Assembly (NCBI GenBank): GCA_002286715.1
Contig: NSJX01000018.1
Span: 124,001 to 188,000 of the forward strand
Length of the DNA stretch: 64,000 bases
Origin: Dentipellis sp. KUC8613
Taxonomy: Eukaryota; Basidiomycota; Agaricomycetes; Russulales; Hericiaceae
Direction: 5' to 3'
Position 1 is the stretch's first letter. The number at the start of each line of letters is the position of its first letter. Position numbers and translations under genes: made by a program. This document shows positions 32,123 through 44,100 of this stretch, one piece after another. The notes under the pieces are model-generated. The model searched no databases. It was not told the origin of the DNA and saw nothing but the letters and a program-made list of their open reading frames with translations.

Positions 32123-33754
32123 TCAGTACACGCCGCCGCCGCCTAGGGCCGTGTCGGACGTGCATGTTGAATGTTGTGGGAGCTCCGAGAGGCTGTTCAG
32201 GTGGATGGACGTGAGATCAATGGAGTTGACAGTGTCGTTCAGGGACTGCTTGAGACAGACGACCACCACGATCATACTAGGGTAGATGCCCTGTGGAGAC
32301 GAGTAAGTGAGTCTCTGAGAAGCGTGTGGTTCAAGGCTCACCGTAAGTTGAACCAGCATATCGAGCAAGACGCTGTCGGCTCCCTTGACCTTGGCCGAGT
32401 GTGGCATGATGGACAAAAGGATTATCTTGGGTGATGTTAGCTTCAAAGAAGTTACGCTCGCCAGAGCAGGAATGACAAACCCAGGTTGACGAGTATAGTG
32501 CACCAGACTCAATGGCCAATGCAAAGGGCCTTCGCAGATGGGCCGTAGCTTCCGACAACTTGCCATTGTGCATAGATACTCGTAGAAGGCGCCGGTGGTT
32601 CCATGCACGAATGGCGATCAAAACGGTAGCCACAATGTTCGTTGACGCGCAGAAGCTGAAGAACACAAGTTCGCAGATCATTGCAACTTGCTCTGCCCTT
32701 GTGTCGTCCGGAGTGACATAAAAGAGGGTGGTGCCAGTGATCCCAGCAACTACAAGGTCTGGTCAGTCTTACAAAAGGACAGAACTACATGGCACTCACC
32801 GGCTGCACCGAAGAGAAAGATCAAGGGGATGATGCACACCGCACGGTTCCGATTCCATATTGCCCACACTCGCCATATCACGACTGTGTCGCCGACAATG
32901 ATCTATGGCACGCATTTAGAATGAGCTAGCATTTGCGTATAGATGCGGGAGAGAACAAACATTAATCGCAGGTAAGTAGATCCTGATTCCTTCGAACCCT
33001 TTCGAGACGATCCATGTGCCAGTCGGTGACTGAACAGTCTCGCCTCGGATGGCAAGCAGGAGTGCCGTAAAACGCATACTGATATGTGCCGTAGAAATCG
33101 CATACATAAGGAGTGTCGCAGGTATTATCATCCGCTCGAACCGGGATTTCTCTTCTTTACGCCTAGGAGTGCTTTACTGAGATGAAGGCGACGGGTGAAC
33201 GTGTGATGGATCGACACACCAGAGCATATAGACGGCCAAACATGTCAAGATAGTGAAGATGCCTTGAAATGGGGATGTGATCACGTCAAGCCTTGATAAT
33301 GAAAGAGCCTTTATCAAACCCACCATGCAACAGGGACTCGCAGAACAACGACACGGTCTGACGCTCGGTGATCCAGGTCGGTTGCGACATCTGACCAGCC
33401 TATTCTCCAGTGGCTCGCCAGCGAAGAAGATTAGATGAGGATAAAGAAAGAAAGATCTCAGACAAATAACGGTTCTGCAATGTATGCAGTCAGCACGACG
33501 CCATAGCATACTCCGATAAGAGATGACGTACCACGACCAAGGGTTCCTGCGATTCTGGGTATGGACAGGTGACTGCAGAGGGAATCTGAGCCAGAAGGGA
33601 CGCCACGGAGCGACGACGCGCTCAGAGGACGGGGGCGAACATGAACGGCAGGACGCAGGAGCGCGTTGTCGTCGAATGCCCTAAGTATTTCAAGCTGCAT
33701 CTGAGATAATTGTGCAGCCCGGGTCTGATCACGAAAAAACAAAATCAGCGGCAC
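32123..33754 (-). CDS. Polytopic (seven-TM-like) membrane protein of Agaricomycete type
   Basis: Several short exons encode successive hydrophobic helices: GIFTILTCLAVYMLC, MIIPATLLMYAISTAHISMR, IIVGDTVVIWRVWAIWNRNR, CIIPLIFLFGAAVAGITG, MICELVFFSFCASTNIVATV (followed by LIAIRAW), IESGALYSSTWIILLS and GIYPSMIVVVVCLKQSL. They end in a hydrophilic tail ...TALGGGGVY. The GDTVV-WR-W signature and the conserved SGA-Y helix are typical of a large uncharacterised family of Agaricomycete seven-helix proteins. The last five junctions join in frame. The N-terminal exons (33240-33754) are uncertain, so the start given is the 5'-most plausible ATG. Ligand or function is unknown; receptor-like topology is inferred. 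It is divergent from the copper transporter gene, 504 bp away. Confidence 0.72.
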
Positions 33755-34258
33755 TGGAGACTAGCGACGGCTAGGTTTGAAAACGGCGTGGGCTCGGGCT
33801 GCCGTGCATGTGGTGATCAGATGGCGTAAGAATCGCCACGTTTATTCCGGAAGGCGGGTCTGCAGCTTGTGTACCTGTTCTGCCCCACACACTGGAGGTA
33901 GCCCTTGCAACGCGAAAAAAGCGAGATGAACGAGAAACGCGCGCTCGGGAGCACTTGACTGATATACCAACTGCTGATGTCGTAACGCCGAGCTGAAGCC
34001 TGCGACGAAAGGAGACCAGGACGCGGTCAGGACACTGCACGTTCAAAGTAGTATTTGATCGATTGATCGCAAGCGAGGAAATTTACAAAGGCCCGAACAA
34101 TCGAGACTTACCGTGCAATTTTGAGGATGGCAACCCAAACTGCGATAAGATAAGTCGCCAGTAACCACGGGTAACCACCTTCGGCCGCTTGAGCCAGCTT
34201 CGCTTGGAACGTGACTTGACTGCACAACACCTCCTCTGGCAGTACCTCTTCACTCATT
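33755..34258. other. Divergent intergenic region between seven-TM and CTR genes
   Basis: 500 bp presumably holding both promoters. I see no recognised metal-response motif and no gene. Confidence 0.45.
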
Positions 34259-35031
34259 ATGGACCACGGCGACCATGGCGGACACGGAGGTCATGGCGGG
34301 ATGGACATGGAGCCCAAGTGCTCCATGCATATGCTCTGGTAGCCTGTCCTCAGTCTAATGATAGCGCCTGTCTAGCTAGCGGACTCACCTTCACGCGCCC
34401 CACAGGAACACACAGATCGTAGACACCTGTGTTGTCTTTCAGCAATGGCACATCTCCTCCAAATTCACGTTCGCACTCTCTTTTTTCGCCATCATCGCTA
34501 TATCCGTGGGGTATGAGTGGCTGCGCGCCTACCAGCGCAGCGTCGACGAGCGCATCGCACTCGCGCTTTCCCGAGGCAAGGGCAGGGATAGAGGTTTGGT
34601 GAGTGGAAGAAGCAGTCCTGAATTATCAGGACCCGATGTTGAAGAGGCGAGCTTGTTGACGGGCCGTGTTCGTAAGGGTGGTGCTGTGTACGTATCCTTT
34701 TGTCACGTTCAGTCGTCTTTTGACCGACTCTGGCGACTGATCTTCGAACATGCTTTTAGTGTACCCGTCCCCCTATTTCAGCGTCTGTTGAGGGCCGTGT
34801 TATATGGTGCCTCTGTATTTATATCGTTCTTCCTTATGCTTGTGTTCATGACGTACAATGTGAGCCATTCCCTGCTGTCGTTCCAAGCAAATCTGACAAC
34901 CTATTCAGGCATACCTCATCTTAGCCGTTGTAATAGGTGCAGGTGCTGGCCATTTCATCTTTGGAGGCCAGATGGACCTTGATAGCGTCCTTAACGGCGG
35001 AAACGCAGGCAAAGGGATGGCCTGCCATTGA
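34259..35031 (+). CDS. CTR-family copper transporter
   Basis: Small high-affinity Cu(I) channel that acts as a trimer in the plasma or vacuolar membrane. The His/Gly/Met-rich N-terminus (MDHGDHGGHGGHGGMDMEPK) binds copper and leads into CSMHMLWNTQIVDTCVVFQQ and WHISSKF, typical of fungal CTR2-type proteins. TM1 is FTFALSFFAIIAISVGYEWL. A Ser/Gly-rich cytoplasmic loop of about 60 residues follows. TM2 contains the selectivity motif MLVFM, and TM3 has the helix-packing GAGAGHFIFG. The C-terminus NAGKGMACH ends in Cys-His, the C-terminal metal-binding pair seen in CTR proteins. Four exons; introns follow HMLW (phase 2), after the GAV segment, and between MTYN and AYLIL. Convergent with the proteasome gene, 134 bp apart. 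Confidence 0.93.
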
Positions 35032-35165
35032 CCCAGCCGCATTGTTATCTTACTTCGGTTTTCATCTGAATGTACAATTTACCCCCTGCTCTCATGTACC
35101 AAGTCGTCCGAATCATGAATGGATGGTCAAGCTACAAATTCACTACATTACAGCGAGTCGATTGG

Positions 35166-36289
35166 CTAAGCAGCCTTCATCTCTGTGTCCTCATCAGTCT
35201 TCCCAAGTCCGTGCTTCTGTAGCAACGCGTCTATCTCAGCTGGCCTGTAGATCTTTGCTTTCGGCTGCTTCGTCTTCGGATCCAGCGTCAGTGTCGAAAA
35301 CTCCACTATCAATAAAGGTCGTAATCAGTCAACGAGATGTCATTTCTCTATGGACGGACTCACGCTTCTCGCTCCCCAGCGTCGTGCTATCCATCGTCTT
35401 GCTCATCGTCCGCATCACGAGCCCAATGGCATCCTCCACGCTGATATCGTCCTTGTACTCCTGCTTCAGCAGACTCTGTGCCGTGCCATTGTTCGCGCCA
35501 ATGCACGTCGCCTTCCACCCAGAGTAGTTCCCTGACGGGTCCGAATGGTACAACTGAAACTCGTAGTGCGGGTCATACCCTGCATACAGGATCGACACGC
35601 CGAAGGGGCGCAGACCACCGAATTGAGTGTACGATTGCTTGAGATCGCATAGACGCTGCGCGAGGAACTCGACGGGGATGTCTTCGTTGTAGCGGACGAG
35701 GTGCTGCTGCGCGGCGGTGCGGGCGTAGTTGACAAGTGAGTTCGCGTCGGCAGTGATCCCGGCAACGCCTGCGACAACGTTTCTGGTTGGTGGTTTGACA
35801 TGAGCTCGTGGATGTCGGAAAGCAGCAGGACAAATGACGCACGAATTGAGCAAGAAGATCTTCTCGCCACTGCCGCCATATCCGCCAGCCTTTGCCTCCG
35901 AAAGATCGAGAAGCTTTCCTGTCACTTTCTTCTCCGCGGCGAGTACGACACCGTCCTTCGCGAGAACGCCCAGCACCGTTCCAGCGTGTGAGATGGCCTC
36001 CATTGCATACTCAACTGACGGGAACGGATGAGAGCGGTCGGGATATTGAGATGTTCTGGGACTTACTTTGGTACAGCCGACCTAATAAGAAGCATCGCTT
36101 AGTTGAACAGCCGCACGAAGAGATCGGTGAACATACCTTCCGGCGAGAAGATTGTCGTTCGGCCTGGATGGAACGCAGTTACTCAACGTCTTCAGGAAAA
36201 GCACTTTTAGGACGTACTATCATATCGTCGGGCCTGAGAGTAACGATAAGTTCAACGATGTATGGCACAAGACCGTGTCTACGTACCAT
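35166..36289 (-). CDS. PRE9: 20S proteasome alpha subunit (yeast alpha3 Pre9, human PSMA4)
   Basis: Part of the outer ring of the 20S proteasome core. The joined exons read [20 protein letters not shown] then EYAMEAISHAGTVLGVLAKD, the N-terminal proteasome alpha signature. VAGITADANSLVNYARTAAQ, CDLKQSYTQFGGLRPFGVSI, LYHSDPSGNYSGWKATCIG and KTMDSTTLGSEKLEFSTL then identify it as the PSMA4/Pre9 type. The C-terminus ...DEDTEMKAA is charged. The first coding exon is the ATG alone (36287-36289). The donor GTACGT follows at once and a 53 bp intron ends at 36234, before GCCCGACGATATGAT. Other introns split SPEG, LYQ, FLLNS and GSEK. The start is the only ATG that joins this exon in frame, and the encoded M-A-R-R-Y agrees with relatives. 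Confidence 0.95.
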
Positions 36290-38183
36290 GATGGAATTGT
36301 GAGATGGTTCAAGGGATAAGAAAGGGAGTAAAGGCCGATGCTAGGCGTGAAGGTACAGTAACTGACGCGTACGCACACGCGTCTCCATGGGCGCCTAATA
36401 ATCTCGGCATATGCCGGCGGTGGGTACGTTCCTCAGTCATCTCGCAAAGGGCTGCACCACCAGGAGCCTTTCAGCGCGTTTTCATGTTTTATGGTATGCA
36501 AGTGAAGATATCCTATGAACTCTGTATACACATTCTCTCGATCATGTCAATGTCACGGTGTCTGAAGCTCTATACTCACACCGTCGAAACGTAAGTTGTA
36601 TATTATCCACACGTCGTCACAACAAGTTCGTTGCCGCCAGTACGGTATCGCTGTGCCCTTGTCCTGGGATTATGTTTTTCTGGGGCTGAACCGTAGTTGT
36701 GTGGACACCTTTGCTGAAGCTTTGGTTGATCCTGAAGCAGAGCTATGTATCGAGCAGGCTGTATGGCTGTCGTCGTGCAGCATTTCTGCTGCAATATTGT
36801 GGATTTGTGAGTCGGTGATAGGTAGGCGGAGAGCCAGCCTTGAAGCCTTGGTCCGCCCGACCCACCTCCGTTCCGCACCCTCGACATCACTGTGAATCTG
36901 CGGTACGGGCACCAGCCTGTTCCCCGCATTTCTTCTATGGCGAAGTCAGGTTCGGAAAATTCATGGAATGCCAAAAATTCCTGGGAAGAAGATAAGAGGA
37001 GATACCTCAGAAGAAAGCGCTGGAGAAGATCCCACCGATGGTAATCCCACTGCGCTGGATTTGTTCACGACGTCAGTTCACTGATGACTGTTGAACCGTG
37101 AGGGGCTAATCTAGAGCGAATCGCGGCGCGGCTTCGCGGGAGTTGTTTGTACGTATGTTATCTGTCGAGGTGCCGTACCTTGGGTCCGCCCGACCTGGCG
37201 TGGAGCACGGCGCAAACAGTACATTGGCCAGAAGACTGAGCGGCCTCCCGGCGTCTGTACCATCGATTGCAAAGAGCTTGAGATTAGAAGGGCATGGACT
37301 TCATTCGAGGACGAGACCAGTCATCTGCTAAGAAGCACGACAAAAAGAGGGGGGCGCAGATGTGCGCATGGAGGAATGATACCCATTTCCAAAAGCTCGG
37401 TGGTCTGCTCATGGGACAATCTGACGCAGGAAGGTAATCTAGAAATACAAGTGAGTCTACACCTTATGACACGGGGTCTATGGCGCTTACCGTGCCTCTT
37501 GTGCCGTGCGAGGTACTGAAAGTAAGCACATGCAGCCTATATGGCAGATGTCAGAAGTAGCGCATGACGAAAGGATGTACCTCGGGCTTCGTCTTATTTT
37601 GGTCTAGTTGACCCGGAAGATATCACTGTATCTGAGACGGTGATAGGAATAAGTGGGGGGAATCATTCACCAGCGAGAACATCATTTTTCGGCTAGAAAA
37701 ATCACGTCGACTCAAGAATATCCTGAAGGAGATAGTCCAAGGACGTACTCCGACCGTGTTGACGAGCTTGCGTGTATCATTCAGTTACGGTATCCATAGT
37801 ATCAACCAGGGTACATACCGTGATGAGATTAGGAGCTAAATAATGCCGATGCTGAATCGACAGGCGCTGAACACATAGGCGCGCGCTTGTGAGGGCGCTT
37901 ACAATGCCGGCACATACCGACCATCCTACTTCCCATCTCCTGCCCAGCTATCCTTTTCAGCTGCGTGACCTAGGCAACATTATTTCGCATCTATGGCGCG
38001 GGCGTCATTTTGTACGCCGCATGTCTCTTTTGATTACGCGGTCATTATAGAAGATTTCTGAGATCGCATACTATCTGACGTCAAAAATATGATGCTCAGC
38101 CATAAAATGTGAGCCAATCCTAGCTTCAGATTGAAACTGGGACATACCTTCGCCCTGCTCTTGAAAGCATACACAAAGCCGAC
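36290..38183. other. Spacer with unresolved coding-like fragments
   Basis: No intact gene. On the minus strand several open segments are bordered by good splice signals. One reads CAYFQYLARHKRH and joins across a gtaagc...ctag intron (about 37442-37491) to DYLPASDCPMSRPPSFWKW. Another near 37190-37280 reads KLFAIDGTDAGRPLSLLANV. Another near 37030 reads SGITIGGIFSSAFF. I could not link them into one frame, and stops interrupt the outer segments. It may be a decayed multi-exon gene, possibly a membrane protein. CRE-like TGACGTCA at 38076-38083 belongs to the next gene's promoter. Confidence 0.35.
38076..38083. promoter_or_regulatory. CRE/ATF-like palindrome TGACGTCA upstream of GNAT copy 1
   Basis: Perfect palindrome about 100 bp upstream of the first GNAT gene's ATG. 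The matching place in the duplicated flank of copy 2 reads TGTCGAAT, so the site is present in only one paralogue. Confidence 0.35.
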
Positions 38184-39089
38184 ATGTCAGCTACTCCTGC
38201 GCAAGCATATGTGCATCCAGACCCGCACACCACCGTCCTTCCGCATGTGCTCACCCACCTCCCCCACGCGCTGCACCAGGAAAATCTCATCAACATCCCA
38301 CCCTCTTCTCTCACCATCGTGCTCGCATCCTATCCCCCCTCCGTCACCTCGCCTCCGTCACACCCTTGGGCCGTTGGCATCCTCGACCTCTCCCGTCCAA
38401 ATGAAGCAGAGTTTTTCTTCTGGTGTTCCGAGGAGAACAGACACATCCCCGACGAGGGCGGGAAGGCCAAGATAGACCGTTTCCGAGGAGCGTACTCCCT
38501 CCTGGAGCCCATGCTCACGTTCGTGGCGGAGCGGCACCCAGACAAGAAGACCTTGCAGATCGGCTCGCTGAACGTGTTCATCGTGCCGTTCTTGAACAAG
38601 GAGCGCGTTCATCGCATAACCGAAATCTGGGCGAAACTGATCTTTTCCAAGAATGCCCTCCCTCCCCTCCTCCCAGCGTCGCAGGCGCGCGCGCAGCAGT
38701 ACATCTTCGAGAAGGTCCATCCATCCGACCTTGACGACGTCCTTGCGACCTCCACCGTCGAGCGCAAGAGGCTCACGCTCGCGCGCCTGTCCAGCACTGG
38801 AGCATACCCCATCGGGTCGCCTACGAGCGCCGCGCACGCGTGGTGTTTCACAACCGTTGAGGGCTCCGTCAGCACTCTATACGTGAGGCCGAAAGAGCGC
38901 GGCCGCGGGCTTGGGACGATCGTCATGCGGCAGGAGCTGGAGAAAGGGTTCAAGAAGCGCAAGTTTGTGTCGGCGGACGTGTCGCTAATGAACGAGAAGA
39001 GTGCGGCCCTTTGTGCATCGCTGGGTGCGAGGAAGATGTGGGAGACAGTATGGGTGTGGGTGAATTTGGACGGGTTCAGGCGCAAGTAA
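38184..39089 (+). CDS. GNAT-family N-acetyltransferase, tandem copy 1
   Basis: Intronless 301-residue protein. The N-terminal two thirds (YVHPDPHTTVLPHVLTHLP, HPWAVGILDLSRPNEAEFFF) is a divergent domain seen in fungal GNATs with an extra N-terminal half. The C-terminal third holds the acetyl-CoA site: WCFTTVEGSVSTLYVRPKER then GRGLGTIVMRQELEKGF, i.e. motif A R-x-x-G-x-G with R/G-rich pyrophosphate loop. LMNEKSAALCASLGARKMWE follows, the usual motif B with SLGA. It would transfer acetyl from acetyl-CoA to an amine; the substrate is unknown. The best match by eye is the neighbour at 40027-40944. A conserved GT(G)AG donor-like site at about 38108 in the shared upstream flank suggests a spliced 5' leader. 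Confidence 0.85.
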   Translation: MSATPAQAYVHPDPHTTVLPHVLTHLPHALHQENLINIPPSSLTIVLASYPPSVTSPPSHPWAVGILDLSRPNEAEFFFWCSEENRHIPDEGGKAKIDRFRGAYSLLEPMLTFVAERHPDKKTLQIGSLNVFIVPFLNKERVHRITEIWAKLIFSKNALPPLLPASQARAQQYIFEKVHPSDLDDVLATSTVERKRLTLARLSSTGAYPIGSPTSAAHAWCFTTVEGSVSTLYVRPKERGRGLGTIVMRQELEKGFKKRKFVSADVSLMNEKSAALCASLGARKMWETVWVWVNLDGFRRK

Positions 39090-40026
39090 GCAGTTTGCGG
39101 TTTGGGTTTCAACGAAGTGTACGCCATGCACCAGAAGGACCTGTATACCGGCGAAATGGAGATTTTGAAGTTAGAATGTCAAACACAAAATGAGGTGCTG
39201 AAATCCCATGACTCGAGCTTGAGGAACAACGAGGGGTCATTGCGGCTGAGGTCGTTCTCAACCCACAAACCTCGCACATAAATTCAGCGCGACTTTGAGG
39301 ATTATTGGGGCTTCTGTGTGGCTATGCGCTGATCATGGTACTGGCGACTCGGATTATCGGGTGCAGTGAAGGAACCTGCCGGGCGCTCATGACCATAAGA
39401 GAATGGCCGCCTCTATTGCATACTTGGGAGATTGGTATCAAGACGTGCGGGATATTGGGGGGTAGTTTTTGCGTCGTTCCATAGAACACCCTCACATAGA
39501 GGGTAATGTTGTTAACTCAGTCCGATGAGCTATCCTCCGGCCGAATCGGGAAGACAGCTGTTCAGCCTGGAATTGAACCAAGGCAACCTGACGACATTAT
39601 ATCTGGTTGAAAATTAAGCAGCAGAAGAGGTGCCTGCATACCATGATTGAACAATTGCAAGGTGTCGTGGAAGGGAAAGGAAGTAAAGACGCGCCGTGCG
39701 CGTATGCACTGTCACAGCGCGGAGCGCTTAGCATTTCTCGGCAAATGCCGATCATCTTACTCGCCTTCTCCGGGTCCTGCGTCCATTGTCGGACTCTGCA
39801 TGCAATATACAACTTGCATGGCGTGGGCACCAGCGCATAGGGCTAATCTACTCATCAGGATACTTTCATGCCCTCAAGAAGACGATATGCCAACGCCTCG
39901 TGAAGTCATGCATTATCTGTCGAATCATCTGATGCTCGACCATGCAATGTGAGTCATTCTTCCTCCGGGTGGCCCGGGGCATGCAGCAAAGTCTGACCTG
40001 CTCTTATCAAAACACTCAACCACGCC
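39090..40026. other. Spacer between tandem GNAT genes
   Basis: 937 bp. The last 140 bp resembles the flank of copy 1 (GATGCTC..CCAT..AATGTGAG at about 39931-39953 versus 38091-38113). The rest shows no gene. Confidence 0.5.
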
Positions 40027-40944
40027 ATGGGACTGAGCCCTCCTCAAACGTATGTGCATCCAGAGGGGCGCACCACCGTCCTCCCACATCTACTCGAGTA
40101 CCTCCCGCACTCATTGAACCAGGAAAACCTCATTAACATCCCGCCCTCTTCGTCCACGACCGTACTGGTGTCGTACCCTCCTTCTCTCCCCGCACCCTCA
40201 TCCCACCCGTGGGCTGTCGGCATTCTCGATTTATCCCGCCCAAACGAGACAGAATTCTTTTTCTGGTGCTCCGAGGAGAAAGTACACATCCTCGACGAGA
40301 ATGAGCAAGCTCAGGCGGAACGCTTTCGAGAAGCATATGGTCTCCTTGATTCCATGATTTCATTCATTGCGGAGACATATCCGGACAAGGTTTCTTTATT
40401 TCTGGGCTCGCTGCACGCATCCTTCGTGCAATTCTTCCCACCGGACCGCATACACCGCCTCTCTGAACCTTGGGCCAAGCTCATCTTCACCCCAGAGACA
40501 CTCCCTCCAGTTACCCCTGCCTCGGAGTCCCTCGCCGCTAGGTACATTTTTGAGAAGATCCACGATCCGGACCTCGACGACGTGATCGCGACCTCCACCG
40601 TTCAGCGCCAAAAGCCCACCCTTGCGCGCCTGTCCAGCACCGGAGCATACCCTACCGGGTCACCCACAAACGCCGCGCGCGCTTGGTGCTTCACAGCCGT
40701 TGAGGGCTCCGTCAGCACCCTTTACGTGAGGCCGGAAGAGCGTGGTCGCGGGTTGGGCAAGATCGTCATGAGGCAGGAGCTGGAGAAGGGGTTCAAGAAG
40801 CGCAGGTTCGTGTCGGCGGACGTGTCTCTGACAAACAAACAAAGTGCGGGTGTGTCCGCGTCGCTTGGGGCGAGAAAGATGTGGGAGACGGTGTGGATGG
40901 AAGTGTGCTTGGAGGGGTTCAGGCGTGAGCAGGGGACTTGGTGA
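40027..40944 (+). CDS. GNAT-family N-acetyltransferase, tandem copy 2
   Basis: Intronless 305-residue paralogue of the preceding gene. It keeps the same layout: YVHPEGRTTVLPHLLEYLP, HPWAVGILDLSRPNETEFFF, then AWCFTAVEGSVSTLYVRPEE, RGRGLGKIVMRQELEKGF and VSLTNKQSAGVSASLGARKM. The acetyl-CoA loop R-G-R-G-L-G is intact. Compared with copy 1, the middle section (IHRLSEPWAKLIFTPETLPP) has diverged, and the C-terminus is four residues longer (REQGTW). The chosen ATG aligns with copy 1. An upstream ATG at 39888 leads into the conserved donor-like AATGTGAG, but joining it would shift frame, so I treat it as leader. Substrate unknown. Confidence 0.83.
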   Translation: MGLSPPQTYVHPEGRTTVLPHLLEYLPHSLNQENLINIPPSSSTTVLVSYPPSLPAPSSHPWAVGILDLSRPNETEFFFWCSEEKVHILDENEQAQAERFREAYGLLDSMISFIAETYPDKVSLFLGSLHASFVQFFPPDRIHRLSEPWAKLIFTPETLPPVTPASESLAARYIFEKIHDPDLDDVIATSTVQRQKPTLARLSSTGAYPTGSPTNAARAWCFTAVEGSVSTLYVRPEERGRGLGKIVMRQELEKGFKKRRFVSADVSLTNKQSAGVSASLGARKMWETVWMEVCLEGFRREQGTW

Positions 40945-41175
40945 ATTTCGTTCATTGGTTTAGAAAATGTATAACCCGGCTGCAACATAAGCATCGATTA
41001 GACCATGTGCACTATTTCGTTGTTGATTCTTGGATTGACTTTTTTCGAGAACTGAATTGATTTTGTATGTGTGGGCGCTTATTGGGTGGGACGCGCCTTT
41101 GTGGCGGACCGCGCGCGCACACCGACCGCACAGTCACGTTCACAGAAACGACTATATATTTCTGGGAATCAATCG

Positions 41176-43611
<2,436 letters not shown>

Positions 43612-44100
43612 ATATGCGGCGGCGGCGGGCTGAAGAATAAGAGCGCTCGTAAATGCTCTTGACCATTTCTATCGGAATGTACTCTATGCTTTGATTTTGG
43701 TTCTGTCCATGCATATGGCCATGACTCGACGCGCGCGTTTGCTGTCCCTGAAATGAGGCTTGTCTCTCAATCGAGCTCGAGTCAATGCTATGGATGATGA
43801 TTGGTACGGACTCGTGATTGGATATCACAGATAATACACTGGCCATTGAGTACCTGCATGCTTACAATGGGTCGTGAACGTCCCAACGACACTAAAAGCT
43901 ATTACGCAGCGCCTGGTACTACGGGGCTCGGATGTCTGGTAGGTTTGGTACGCCGACCTCGAAATCACCTGTGACCATGGCCGCTTCGGCGCTCAAAACC
44001 TGACCCATGCAGGCTCCGGACGACGAGCATAACATATCGCCCCCCAGTATCGCAAAGTCACAAGTCTAACAGTTCGCAGAAGGAAGCCCCCACGTCCGCG
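43612..44100. other. Intergenic, no gene seen
   Basis: 489 bp between the aminopeptidase stop and the hydrolase start. It presumably holds a terminator region and a promoter; nothing else is visible. Confidence 0.5.

Larger units (their letters stand above)
38055..40944 (+). repeat. Direct duplication of GNAT gene plus 5' flank
   Basis: Two units in the same orientation. The repeat starts about 130 bp before each ATG, with similar CTATCTG..GATGCTC..CCAT..AATGTGAG sequence, and ends near the stop codons. Proteins share most residues, highest in the acetyl-CoA-binding third, where long blocks are nearly identical (ARLSSTGAYP, EGSVSTLYVRP, RQELEKGFKK, SADVSL). The N-terminal halves have diverged more. 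The boundary coordinates are approximate. Confidence 0.75.
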
